From Chloracidobacterium sp. CP2_5A (GTDB lineage Bacteria > Acidobacteriota > Blastocatellia > Chloracidobacteriales > Chloracidobacteriaceae), in the NCBI GenBank assembly GCA_002254845.1, contig NKPT01000006.1, positions 1-64,000 of the forward strand: a stretch of DNA of 64,000 bases. Reading direction: 5' to 3'. This document shows, piece by piece, positions 18,892 to 30,138 of the stretch. The position numbers and the translations under genes are program-made. Numbering within the stretch: position 1 is the first letter of the stretch; the number at the start of each line of letters is the position of its first letter. The notes under the pieces are model-generated. The model ran no database searches. It saw only the letters and a list, made by a program, of their open reading frames with translations, and was not told the origin of the DNA.

Positions 18892-19518
18892 TCAACGCTT
18901 GAACATCACGGCCGTGACCTGCAAGGCGACGGCCTGGTTTTCCGCTCCGCGCAACTCGACCTTCTCGTCGGTAATTTTGAGTGAAAAGCCATTCGCGGCC
19001 GCCACGCTCATTTCGTTGCCGGCCGGCAGCCGGACGGTCAGGGATGGCGCGCTGTCGCAGCCAAACGCGCAGGACAGCGTATCGCCGCCTTTCGTAATGA
19101 GCGCCTTACGGTCGCCGCAGGGCAGGTCGAGCTTGTTTTTGCGATACTTGATGCGCGCCCGCGCCGGCTCCACCGTCGCCGTCAGGTCGTCTCGCAAAAC
19201 TGGCTGAAACGCCGTGTGAAAGTATTTTTCCCGGTAGTCCGGGTGACTAAAAATCAGCTCAAACTCGCGCAGCTCGCGCCCGGCCGTCACCTGGATGGCA
19301 TAGTACCCCTCGGCGTCGGTCAGCGTCTTGTAGTCGTCATACTTCGTGCGCACGTTCACTTGGGCGTTCGCCAGCGGGCGCTTGGTTTGAGCCTCCACAA
19401 CCCGCCCGCGCACGGTCATCGAGCCGGCGGCCACCGAAAACTGCGCTCCGGCTTCCGTCCACAGCCCCGCGCCCCCCAGCCCCAGCGCCATCATCAGCCC
19501 ATATCGCAGGCGTTTCAT
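18892..19518 (-). CDS. Exported protein with a carboxypeptidase-regulatory-like domain
   Basis: 208 residues starting with a signal peptide (MKRLRYG, then GLMMALGLGGAGLW, cleavage likely near AGA). The mature N-terminus is a CarboxypepD_reg-like beta sandwich: MTVRGRVVEAQTKRPLANAQVNV and LTDAEGYYAI match the repeated pattern. The rest is unassigned and has two Cys pairs. I prefer ATG 19518 (AAAGG upstream); GTG 19548 and ATG 19533 are also in frame. Such domains are common on outer-membrane-associated proteins. It follows the lipoprotein gene closely on the same strand. Confidence 0.72.
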   Translation of the reverse strand: MKRLRYGLMMALGLGGAGLWTEAGAQFSVAAGSMTVRGRVVEAQTKRPLANAQVNVRTKYDDYKTLTDAEGYYAIQVTAGRELREFELIFSHPDYREKYFHTAFQPVLRDDLTATVEPARARIKYRKNKLDLPCGDRKALITKGGDTLSCAFGCDSAPSLTVRLPAGNEMSVAAANGFSLKITDEKVELRGAENQAVALQVTAVMFKR

Positions 19519-19544
19519 CAATCGGCCTTTCATAAATCGCGTTT

Positions 19545-20225
19545 TCACTCCTGCGCCCGCTCCGCCGCCGGCGACGTTATCATATCCGACGCCGGCAGCT
19601 CGATGCGCGTCACGCGGCGCTTGCCGGCCAACCGCAGCTCGATTTCGAGCGACATATCGCCGATGGGCTGGTCGCGCCGCGCGCGCGGTATCTCGAAAAA
19701 CAGAAAGCCGTCCGCCCGCTCGCCCGGCCCGCGCGCGCCGGCTGCGGGAAAGAGCGACTCATCGTAGCGCGCCCGAAACGTCCGATAGCCGTCCACGCTG
19801 TAGGCGCGAATGCCGTATGACTTCATCAGCCGTTTCTCTGACTGCCGCCCCGACAGCCGCCGCCACGCCTGACCGCTCGCATCCCGCAGCCGAAAGCGAG
19901 CCGACTTGAGGTCAATCGCCGTCGAGCGGCAGTCGAGCCAAACGTAGACTGGCAGCATGCCGGCCGTCAGGTGGTTGGCGTCGAAGCGATCCACCAGCTC
20001 GTTGCCATCGCGGAGAACGCGCGCGCGCGCCGCGTAATCAGCTTCGGCGACAGCGACGGCTTGCGTTTCGGGAACCGGGTAATCCGCCGTGGGACGCACC
20101 CGGAACGGCTCGCGGGCGCAGGCCGCCGTCAGCGCGAGCGGCAGCAGGCCAAGGGCCGCCCGCTGCCGCCAACGGCGGGGCGCGGCGCGAACGAGCGACT
20201 CAAGGTTGGAGCGCGGCCCAAACGC
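19545..20225 (-). CDS. Putative lipoprotein of unknown function
   Basis: 226 residues. A basic N-terminus and hydrophobic ALGLLPLALTAACA segment end in a plausible lipobox with Cys near 36, so the protein may be a lipoprotein exported to the periplasm or outer membrane. The mature part is beta-rich with alternating basic residues. No family is recognised. The start lies inside the end of cobS (26-base overlap), so translation is probably coupled. ATG 20258 is an alternative. Confidence 0.68.
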   Translation of the reverse strand, partial: AFGPRSNLESLVRAAPRRWRQRAALGLLPLALTAACAREPFRVRPTADYPVPETQAVAVAEADYAARARVLRDGNELVDRFDANHLTAGMLPVYVWLDCRSTAIDLKSARFRLRDASGQAWRRLSGRQSEKRLMKSYGIRAYSVDGYRTFRARYDESLFPAAGARGPGERADGFLFFEIPRARRDQPIGDMSLEIELRLAGKRRVTRIELPASDMITSPAAERAQE

Positions 20226-20957
20226 CATAAGCCAGAATCTCGCAGGCTTGGCTGACAAACCCCAGGGCGTCGCCGGTTATGCCGCCAAGCCGTTGTTGAA
20301 AGTAACGCCCGGCAAGCCAGGCCAGCATCGCCGCCAGCGCCAGCAGCAAGCTCCCCAGCCATCCGCCGACGCCCAGCGTCACGCCGCCGCCAATCAGCAA
20401 CGCCCCAAGGACGTGTCCGCCGCGCAGAAGCTCGGCGAAGCGCCCCTTGCCGCCTTCGGCGCGAGCGTAGGGAAGCTGCCACGCGAGCCAGACCACCGCT
20501 AGGCGCGCCAGACAGGGCGCGACAATCAGCGCCCGACACAGGGATTCAACGCTGTGAAAGCTCTTGAGCGCGACAAACTGCGCCAAAACCGTCAGCAGCA
20601 GGGCCAAAACCCCAAACGTCCCGATATGCGGGTCTTTCATGATGGCCAGGCGCTGCTCCCGCGACCAGCCGCCGCCCATGGCGTCTACCGTATCGGCGAG
20701 TCCATCATAGTGCAAGGCCCCGGTGGCTATCGCCGCCAGCGCCACCAGCAGCACCGCCAGGGCGTCCGGCGACATGAAGGCATGCAGCGCCAGCGCGCAA
20801 CCCGCCTGAAACAGACCCAGCAGAGCGCCAACCAGCGGGAAATAAGCCATCGCCGCCGCGAGCGTCGGCGCGTCCGGCCGAACCCAGTCTGGCACAGGCA
20901 GGCGCGTGAGAAACGATACCGCCGCCAGGAAGCGCCGCAGCGCCGTCGCAAGCGCGC

Positions 20958-20961
<4 letters not shown>
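20200..20961 (-). CDS. cobS: Adenosylcobinamide-GDP ribazoletransferase (cobalamin synthase)
   Basis: 253 residues, multi-pass inner-membrane enzyme that joins adenosylcobinamide-GDP to alpha-ribazole in the last steps of B12 assembly. Motifs include FLTRLPVP near the N-terminus, AMAYFPLVGALLG, HYDGLADTVDAMGGG with the acidic metal site, and KDPHIGTFG. Its ATG overlaps the mutS2 stop (ATGA). No other cob genes are in the window. B12 is used here at least by the predicted CarH-like regulator 12 kb away. Confidence 0.94.
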
Positions 20962-23414
<2,453 letters not shown>

Positions 23415-23552
23415 CGCCGTGACCGTCCCAAGGCCCAGCCGCTCGCCAGCGCGGCGGTTGCCAGGCACCGACTTCTGACCAAAACGCGCCGGTCTGTCAA
23501 CTCGCGGGCGTCGAGCGCGCGCCGCGCGCTTGGCGCTTGCCTGGCAGCGCGC

Positions 23553-25295
23553 TCATCGCTCAAGGTAGGTCTCGGCGCAGGCTTCAACGGCGCAGGCGGT
23601 GTCGAGCGTCAGAGCCTGCGCGACAAACTTCTCCGCGTCTTTCGCCGACAGCTTGCGCAAGGCGCGCTTGAGGCTGGGCAGAGCCGCCGGCGACAAGCTG
23701 AAGCGGCGAATGCCGAGACCGAGCAGGGCAAAGGCGCACGCCGGCTGCGCCGCCATTTCGCCGCACATGGTCAGGGGCTTGTTGGCGGCCCGGGCCGCCG
23801 CGACGATCACGCGCAAGCTCGACAGAACCGCCGGGTGGAGCGGCTGCTGCAAGTAGCTGACGCGCTCGTTGCCCCGGTCGCAGGCCAGCAGGTACTGCAC
23901 GAGGTCATTGCTGCCAATCGAAAGAAAATCGCTTTCCCGCGCCAGGCGGTCGGCGATAAAGACGGCGGCCGGCACTTCAATCATCGCGCCCAGCTCAATG
24001 CGCTGGGCGGCCGCGCCCGTGACCGCCAGCTCCTGGCACACGGCGTCGAGCAGCGCGCGCGCCGCCTGTAGCTCGCTCAGGCAGGTCACGCGCGGAACCA
24101 GTATCCGCGCCCGACCAAACGCCGCCGCTCGAACGATGGCGCGCAGTTGGCTCCTAGCGACGCTTTCGTGGGCGAGCCACCAGCGCGCGCCGTGGAGACC
24201 GAGCGCCGGGTTCGGCTCGGCGATGCGGGCGTCGCTCGGCAGGGTATCGCTGCTGAAATCGAAGACGCGAATCGTCGCGGCCCGATCCGGCGAGGCCGCG
24301 ATGACCGCCCGATAGGCCGCGTATTGGCTTTCCTCGTCCGGCGCCGCGCCGGCGTCGCTCGAAACGATAAACTCCGACCGATACAGCCCGACGCTTTCGG
24401 CGCCGCATCGCTCGACCGCCGGAAGCTCGGACTGAATCTCGATATTGGCCAGCAAATGACAAGCGACGCCATCGCGGGTCACAGCCGGCAGGCGCGCGGA
24501 CGTCAGGCCATCGCGGCGCAGGCGCTGCTCGGCGGCGCGGCGACCGAGATAGATGGTCTGGGTTGCGCGGCGCGGGCGCAGGATGACCTCCCCCTGCGAC
24601 CCATCCACAATGCAGGGCGTTCCTTCAACCGCGCGGTCAAGGGCCTCGCGCGCGCCGAAAACGGCCGGAATGCCCAGACTCCGAGCGATGATCGCGGCAT
24701 GCGTCGTGACGCCGCCGGCATCCGTGACGATGCCGCTGAGGTTGGCCGGGTTCATTTCGGCCAGCATGGTCGGCAGGATGTCGTCGGCAAAGAGCGCCGA
24801 CGGCGCCGTGAGCGTCGGCAGGCGCATGGGCTGGCCGGAAAGCATGGCGATGAGCCGCTGCCCGACATCCCGGATGTCATCGCGCCGCTGGCGCAAATAG
24901 CCATCCTGAAGCTGATCAAACGAGGCCAGCAACGAATCGACCGCGCGCTTGACGCCCCACTCGGCATTGATGCGGTGCTGCCGGATGTTGTCCTCGATGG
25001 CCTGCGTCAAAACCGCGTCATCGAGCATGAGGATGTAGGGGTCGAGCAGGTAGGCCGAGCCGTGGCCGACCTGTTCCCGAAAGTGCTGCTTAACGCTCTC
25101 CAGATGCCGCCGCGCGCGGCGCATGGCGCGCTTGACGCGCTCGACCTCAAGCGCGACGCGATGCGGCAAGACATTGATAAACAGCGGCGGCCGACTCTGG
25201 GGCACCAGCCGGACAACCTGCCCGAAGCCGATGCCGGGCGAGGCGGGCGAGCCGGCGAAGTGGACTTCCGTCTCGGTCAGCGGGCTAGAAGACAT
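23553..25295 (-). CDS. ptsI: Phosphoenolpyruvate-protein phosphotransferase (PTS enzyme I)
   Basis: 580 residues, full-length EI, which autophosphorylates from PEP and passes the phosphate to HPr. The active-site His lies in GGVTTHAAIIARSLGIP (usual form GGxTSHxAI). The TIM-barrel half carries LYRSEF, IEVPAAVFIADRL, IGSNDLVQYLLACDR and MCGEMAAQP. AGGAG upstream of ATG 25295 supports that start. It overlaps the HPr gene by 11 bases and ends the PTS run. No EIIB/EIIC is in the window, suggesting a regulatory phosphorelay. Confidence 0.95.
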   Translation of the reverse strand: MSSSPLTETEVHFAGSPASPGIGFGQVVRLVPQSRPPLFINVLPHRVALEVERVKRAMRRARRHLESVKQHFREQVGHGSAYLLDPYILMLDDAVLTQAIEDNIRQHRINAEWGVKRAVDSLLASFDQLQDGYLRQRRDDIRDVGQRLIAMLSGQPMRLPTLTAPSALFADDILPTMLAEMNPANLSGIVTDAGGVTTHAAIIARSLGIPAVFGAREALDRAVEGTPCIVDGSQGEVILRPRRATQTIYLGRRAAEQRLRRDGLTSARLPAVTRDGVACHLLANIEIQSELPAVERCGAESVGLYRSEFIVSSDAGAAPDEESQYAAYRAVIAASPDRAATIRVFDFSSDTLPSDARIAEPNPALGLHGARWWLAHESVARSQLRAIVRAAAFGRARILVPRVTCLSELQAARALLDAVCQELAVTGAAAQRIELGAMIEVPAAVFIADRLARESDFLSIGSNDLVQYLLACDRGNERVSYLQQPLHPAVLSSLRVIVAAARAANKPLTMCGEMAAQPACAFALLGLGIRRFSLSPAALPSLKRALRKLSAKDAEKFVAQALTLDTACAVEACAETYLER

Positions 25296-25572
25296 GGGAC
25301 GACTCCTGAGCTTCGGCAAACAGCCCCGCGACGGCCGCCAGCGCCGCTGCCTCATCCTCGCCCTCGACGCGAATGACGAGCGGCGTGCCCTGCGCAGCCG
25401 CCAAAAACATGACGCTCAAGATGCTGCTGGCATCCACAAAGGTCGCCTCGTCCGCCCGGCGTATGAGCACGCGACTTTTGAACTGACCGACAACCGTGAC
25501 CAGACGAGCCGACGGGCGCGCATGCAGCCCAAGCGGATTGACAACCGTGACCAGACGTTCGAGTGGCATCAA
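25285..25572 (-). CDS. ptsH: HPr phosphocarrier protein
   Basis: 95 residues. VNPLGLHARPSARLV holds the phospho-accepting His near 17, and the ASSILSVMFLAA segment is the counterpart of the regulatory Ser46 region, with Ser present. HPr carries phosphate from EI to EIIA. It lies between the EIIA and ptsI genes on one transcript. Two 18-base identical stretches encode the flanking RLVTVV segments on either side of the His loop, a curious internal duplication. Confidence 0.93.
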   Translation of the reverse strand: MMPLERLVTVVNPLGLHARPSARLVTVVGQFKSRVLIRRADEATFVDASSILSVMFLAAAQGTPLVIRVEGEDEAAALAAVAGLFAEAQESSHVF

Positions 25573-25625
25573 CAGGCCCAGCGATGACGCGCGCGGGGAC
25601 GCAAAACGTCGGAAAAAAGCGGAAG

Positions 25626-26039
25626 CTAACTAGCGCGCGGCTGAACCAGCTCGCTCGCCAAGTGAATGTTTTTGCGTCCCTGCTCAGTGACGCAACGGGC
25701 GACATCGAGCAACGACCAGTCGGATGAAGCGGTGGCTAGCTTGATCACCATTGGCAAGTTGACGCCGGTGACGACCTCAACCCGCGCCGGTCCGGCATAC
25801 GTCATGACCAAGTTCGTTGGCGTGCCTCCAAACAGGTCGGTGAGAACGAGCGTCCCGGCCCCTTGATCAGCCTGCGCGATGGCGCGCTCGATCAGCCCGC
25901 GGGCGGTTTCCACGTCGTCATGCCAGTCAATCGAGACGGCCCGCACATGGCTCAGATCGCCGACGATCATCTCGGCGGCGTGCAGCAGCTCCATCGCCAG
26001 TTGTCCGTGTGTGATGATGACGCCGCCGACGCGAGGCAT
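25626..26039 (-). CDS. PTS EIIA component, mannose/fructose (EIIA-Man) family
   Basis: 137 residues. GVIITHGQLA holds the conserved phosphorylatable His near 11, and LVLTDLFGGTPTNL plus VTGVNLPMVIKL match the EIIA-Man fold. It would accept phosphate from HPr. It is the first gene of the run EIIA-HPr-EI. With no permease components next to it, it may act as a phosphorylation-dependent sensor rather than in sugar uptake, a role known for other EIIA-Man-only systems. TATAAG at 26152-26147 could be its -10 box. Confidence 0.9.
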   Translation of the reverse strand: MPRVGGVIITHGQLAMELLHAAEMIVGDLSHVRAVSIDWHDDVETARGLIERAIAQADQGAGTLVLTDLFGGTPTNLVMTYAGPARVEVVTGVNLPMVIKLATASSDWSLLDVARCVTEQGRKNIHLASELVQPRAS

Positions 26040-26186
26040 GACTGGAAAGTTCCTTGTTGTCGAGGAGGATCGCCGGCGCGGAAACGTTGACTGGCGCGGC
26101 GCATGACGCGCCCCGCGCTCAACCGAGCCGCGTTATGACGCCGCAACTTATAGCACACTGCCGACGGCTTGACGAGTCAGACGCTC

Positions 26187-28865
26187 CTAGCGCGGCGCCT
26201 CCGGCGTTTCCTCCAGCGCCTGCGCGGCGCGCTCATCCGACTGGCGAGCAAGGCCCTGCCGCGCCGCCCGTCGGACAAGCGGCGACGGATCGCCCAGGGC
26301 GTTCAGCAGAAGCGGGAGCGCGTCAGGATGGCCATCCTCGCCAAGCCGCTGAAGCAGCAGCGCCCGCACGGCCGGGTCGCTGTCCGGGACAGCCTGGCGC
26401 AGGGCGGCGCGACCAGCCGCGCCGCAGGCCAACAGGGCGTCGATGAGCTCGTCCGGCGTCACGGCAAAGCCCCCGGACTGCCGCGCCAGCAAGGGCGACA
26501 AGGTCGCCGCGTCGCCTATTCGCCCCAGCGCCTCCACAGCGGCCGAGCGCGTCTGCGCCTCTGGGCTGGCGAGCGCCTCCCGCAGCAGGTCGCGGCTTTC
26601 CGCGCTGGGCGGCAGCAGGCCCAGCGCGCGCAAGGCGTCCGCCCGCAAACGCGGGTTTTTCGAGCGGGCGCGCTTCACGACGCCCTCCCGCGCCGCTGCG
26701 CCGAAATCGGCAATCGCCCGCGTCAGCCACCACCGCCCCGGATAGCGGGTTTCGGCGTCAAGCTGCCGAAAGAGCGCGTCGAGCGTATCGGCGTCCCGGT
26801 AAGACCTCAACAGGGCCGCCGCCATGGCGCGCGCGGCGGGGTCAGGCGAGCCGAGACGGCGCAACAGCTCGGCGCGCGCCGCCTCAGGAGCAAGGCTTCG
26901 CAAAACCTCATAGGCGCTATACCACCCCCGCTGCCCGCGCTGGTCAAGCGCGGCGAGCAAGGCGGCCAGCGGGGCGACCCCCAGCTTCACCAACGCCTGG
27001 CGGGCGTAGAGCCGGGTCAGCGCCGAGGCGTCGTTGAGCGCGTCGGCCAGCGCCGGCGGAATGCGCGGATCATCCCACTCGCCAAGCCGCTGCGCGACCG
27101 CGGCGCGAACCCGCCAGTCCGGCCGCTTGAGCGCCGCCAGCAGCGGCGCGACCGCCGCCGGCGACTTTGTTTTGGCCAGCGCCTCAATCGCCGCGCCGAC
27201 AAGCGCGGCATCCGCGTCGCCCAGCAGCGGCAGCAGGGCGGACGCCGCGCGCTCGCCGCCGATGTCGCCCAGCGCGACCGCGGCCTGCCAGCGCAGCGCC
27301 GGCTCGCGGCTCTGGAGCAGGGCCGTCAGCGCCGGCGCGGCTTCCGGCCGCCCCAGCCGACCAAGCGCCGCCGCGGCCGCCAAGCGAACCGCGAGCGGCT
27401 CTCCTTCCCGGAGTCGCGCTGTCACGCGCGGCAGGCAGGAAGCGTCGCCGAGTCGCCCCAAAAGTCGCAAAGCCTCGACGCGCAGCGCCACGTTGGGCGA
27501 ATCGAGGTTAGCCGCGAGACGCTCCGGCGTTACCCCAAGGCGCGCCAGCGTCGCGGCCGTCGCGGCGCGAATCGCCGGATCATCATCGTCCAGCGCGTCG
27601 AGCAACGGCTCAACGGCGCGCGCGTCGCCCAGTTGCCCCAAAGCCTCAATCGCGGCTTGTCGCGTCCGCCGATCTCTGGACGCGAAGGCCTGACACAGCG
27701 TCTCGAAGGCAGTGGCGTCGCCCAACTGCCCAAGCCGCAGCGCCGTCTCGACCCGCGCCGCTGGCGCGAGATCGGCGTCGGACAGTCGCGCCTTCAGCGC
27801 CTCCGGGGTGACGCCCAAGCCTTCCAACGCCCGGTCAATGGCCGGCGCGCGCGACGAGCGCGCCGCCAGCAGCGCCGATGCGGCCAAGTCGCGGTCAAGC
27901 GACTGCAAAATCGTCACGTAAGCCGCTTGCGCCGCCGCTGTCGGGCTCGCTTTCAAACGCGCGACAATTGCGTCAACGGCTTCGCCAACCGGCCGCGCGC
28001 GCAACGCGGCAAGCAAAGCCGGCCGCGCTTCAGCTTCCGCGCCCAGCAGGGCGTCGAGGGTTTCCGTCAGCGGCGCTTGCGCGCCAAGCGCGGCCCAGGC
28101 GCGAGCGGCGGCCAGCGGCGGCGGCGACGACCGCAGCGCCGCGGACAGCGCGCCAATTGCTCTCGCGTCGGGTTGCAGCGCCCAATCCTCAAAAAGCTGG
28201 CGCTGCGTTTCCGCATCCAAGCGGGCGAAGTCTTCAATGACGCGCGCCCCAGCCGATTGGTCGCCCGTCCGATACCGGGCCAGCGCGATGTCGCGGTCAA
28301 GTTCCGCATCGCCGCCCGACCAAGCCGACAGCTTCGCGGCTAACGCGGCGAGCCGAAACCGGCCGATGTGGCGCGCCACGAGCCGCTTTTCATCCGCCGT
28401 CAGCGCTTTTTCAAGCGCGCGGGCAAGGATTGGCGCGACCTGCGCGCCGTCGAAGCCCCCTAGCGCCGCCAGCGCGGTCAGGCGCAGGATGCCGGCCTCG
28501 CCTTCGGCGGCCCGCGCCGCCAGCGGCAATCCGGCAGGGTCGCCAATGCGGCCCAGCGCCGCGATGATGCGCGCTTGGTTATCCCAGTCTTCCGCATCAA
28601 AGCGCGCCGCAAGCGCTGGAACCGCCGCCGCGCAGCGCCGCTCTCCCAGGGCTTGGATGGCGCGCGCCCGAACGCGCCAGTGACGGTCGTCAAGCGCCGC
28701 CGTTAGCTCTGGAGCGCAATCAGTCGCGGCGGCGAGCGTCGCGGCGCGCGCCGGCCAGTCATCTTTTTCCGGCGGCGCTTGGGCCAGCGACTGGTCCAGG
28801 CAAGCCCCCGCTAGCCACAGGGCGAGCGCAGCGGAAAGCCGGGCGGCGCGCCACTGGTCACGCAT
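26187..28865 (-). CDS. Exported HEAT-repeat protein
   Basis: 892 residues. A signal peptide (LSAALALWLAGACLDQSLAQA) is followed by almost continuous HEAT/PBS-lyase-like helical repeats of about 31 residues. Examples are LGRIGDPAGLPLAARAA, LGQLGDARAVEPLLDAL and LGDIGGERAASALLPLL. Such solenoids act as protein-binding scaffolds. ATG 28865 overlaps the stop of the LolC/E-like gene by 8 bases, so the pair is coupled. A frame open to 29021 is shadow sequence. The protein probably works in the periplasm with the permease. No enzyme motif is seen. Confidence 0.85.
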   Translation of the reverse strand: MRDQWRAARLSAALALWLAGACLDQSLAQAPPEKDDWPARAATLAAATDCAPELTAALDDRHWRVRARAIQALGERRCAAAVPALAARFDAEDWDNQARIIAALGRIGDPAGLPLAARAAEGEAGILRLTALAALGGFDGAQVAPILARALEKALTADEKRLVARHIGRFRLAALAAKLSAWSGGDAELDRDIALARYRTGDQSAGARVIEDFARLDAETQRQLFEDWALQPDARAIGALSAALRSSPPPLAAARAWAALGAQAPLTETLDALLGAEAEARPALLAALRARPVGEAVDAIVARLKASPTAAAQAAYVTILQSLDRDLAASALLAARSSRAPAIDRALEGLGVTPEALKARLSDADLAPAARVETALRLGQLGDATAFETLCQAFASRDRRTRQAAIEALGQLGDARAVEPLLDALDDDDPAIRAATAATLARLGVTPERLAANLDSPNVALRVEALRLLGRLGDASCLPRVTARLREGEPLAVRLAAAAALGRLGRPEAAPALTALLQSREPALRWQAAVALGDIGGERAASALLPLLGDADAALVGAAIEALAKTKSPAAVAPLLAALKRPDWRVRAAVAQRLGEWDDPRIPPALADALNDASALTRLYARQALVKLGVAPLAALLAALDQRGQRGWYSAYEVLRSLAPEAARAELLRRLGSPDPAARAMAAALLRSYRDADTLDALFRQLDAETRYPGRWWLTRAIADFGAAAREGVVKRARSKNPRLRADALRALGLLPPSAESRDLLREALASPEAQTRSAAVEALGRIGDAATLSPLLARQSGGFAVTPDELIDALLACGAAGRAALRQAVPDSDPAVRALLLQRLGEDGHPDALPLLLNALGDPSPLVRRAARQGLARQSDERAAQALEETPEAPR

Positions 28866-30105
28866 GGCGCAGCCCTTCCGCCGGATTGAGCCTGGCAGCC
28901 CGCCAGGCCGGGTAGATCGTCGCCAGCAAGCTGATGCCGAGCGCCACGCCCAACACCGTCGCCGTATCGAGGGCTGAAAACCGAAACGGGACGGAGGCAA
29001 TCGAGTAAATCCGCTCGTCAAGCTGAATCAAGGCGTAGCGATCGCAAATTACCGCCGTCGCTGCGCCCAGCGCGCCGCCAAAGAGCGCGCCAAGGAGACC
29101 AATCGCCAGCCCCTGCGCCAAGAATATCAGCAGAATCGCGCGGGGCGTGGCCCCCATCGCCAGCAGGATGGCGATATCGCGGCGCTTTTCCGTCACCAGC
29201 AACACGAGCGTCGTCACGATGTTGAGCGCTGCCACGAGGATGACCAGCCCAATGACTACGGCGAAGGCCAGCCGCTGAAGGTTGAGCGCGGCGAAGGCGG
29301 GACGATTGAGCGTCGCCCAGTCTTCAACCACATACGCCGCGCCAAGCTTGGCGCGCAGCGCCGCGCCAACCGCGCCGTAGGCGCGCGGATTGTCCAGCGT
29401 CACCTGTAGCACGGTGGCCGGGGACGCTTCGCCGGTCAGCCGCCGCGCGGCGTCGAGCGAAATGTAGGCCCAGGCGGAGTCATACTCATACAGCCCCGAC
29501 TCGAAAAAGCCAACCACGCGGAAAGCGTAGGTCGTCGGCAGCAACCCAAAGGGCGAAAGCTCCCCGCGCGCTTGCGGCGCGAGCGCCTCGACCCGGTCGC
29601 CGACGCGCAGATTGGCCTCCTGCGCGAGACGCTTGCCCAGCAGAATGCCGTCCAGCTCCGCGCCGTCCGCGTCGCGGCTCGGCGCCAGATCCGACAGGCG
29701 ACTGCCGGCGCACAGCGTCCGCGTCGCTTCAAGGGCGTCCGGCGATTCGGTCAAGTCAACCGCTTTCAAGACCGCCGCGGCCGACCGCGACCCGCTCAGC
29801 AACAACGCCTCGCGGTAGGTCGTCGCCGTCGCCGACCGAACGCCCGGCGTCTGCGTCACGCCGGCTTTCAGAGCGACGGGGTCTTCGAGCGGGCCGCCGC
29901 CCCGGCGCAGCACATTGAGATGGGCCGTGCCGGCTAGAATTTTTGACTGCAACTCGGCTTCCATGCCGCTCTGAAAGGCCAGGACGGCAGTCAGCGCCCA
30001 AACGCCGACCGCAATCCCCAGCGTGGCCAGCGCCGACACGATGGAAAGCGTAGCCCGCCGCCGCGCCCGAATGTAACGGTGCGCGATGAACCACGCATAG
30101 CTCAT
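28858..30105 (-). CDS. LolC/LolE-type (FtsX family) ABC permease
   Basis: 415 residues with the MacB/FtsX layout. One membrane helix lies near residue 25, a large periplasmic domain spans about 50-260, and three helices follow toward the C-terminus. The N-terminal WFIAHRYIRARRR and the KRRDIAILLAMGAT cytoplasmic loop are typical of LolC/LolE lipoprotein-releasing permeases. The ATPase partner (LolD) is not adjacent. It is flanked by TPR and HEAT-repeat genes on the same strand, a possible envelope-assembly unit. Confidence 0.87.
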   Translation of the reverse strand: MSYAWFIAHRYIRARRRATLSIVSALATLGIAVGVWALTAVLAFQSGMEAELQSKILAGTAHLNVLRRGGGPLEDPVALKAGVTQTPGVRSATATTYREALLLSGSRSAAAVLKAVDLTESPDALEATRTLCAGSRLSDLAPSRDADGAELDGILLGKRLAQEANLRVGDRVEALAPQARGELSPFGLLPTTYAFRVVGFFESGLYEYDSAWAYISLDAARRLTGEASPATVLQVTLDNPRAYGAVGAALRAKLGAAYVVEDWATLNRPAFAALNLQRLAFAVVIGLVILVAALNIVTTLVLLVTEKRRDIAILLAMGATPRAILLIFLAQGLAIGLLGALFGGALGAATAVICDRYALIQLDERIYSIASVPFRFSALDTATVLGVALGISLLATIYPAWRAARLNPAEGLRHA

Positions 30106-30138
30106 GTCGCCCCCGTGTGGCCGCCCCGCGGCGCCTGA

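Noticed and set aside
24147-25376. A 409-residue + strand open frame opposite ptsI
   Set aside because: Antisense shadow; the minus-strand gene carries full EI motifs.
26169-28343. A 724-residue + strand open frame opposite the HEAT gene
   Set aside because: Antisense shadow of a repeat-rich gene, made mostly of Arg and Gln; no start site or domain.
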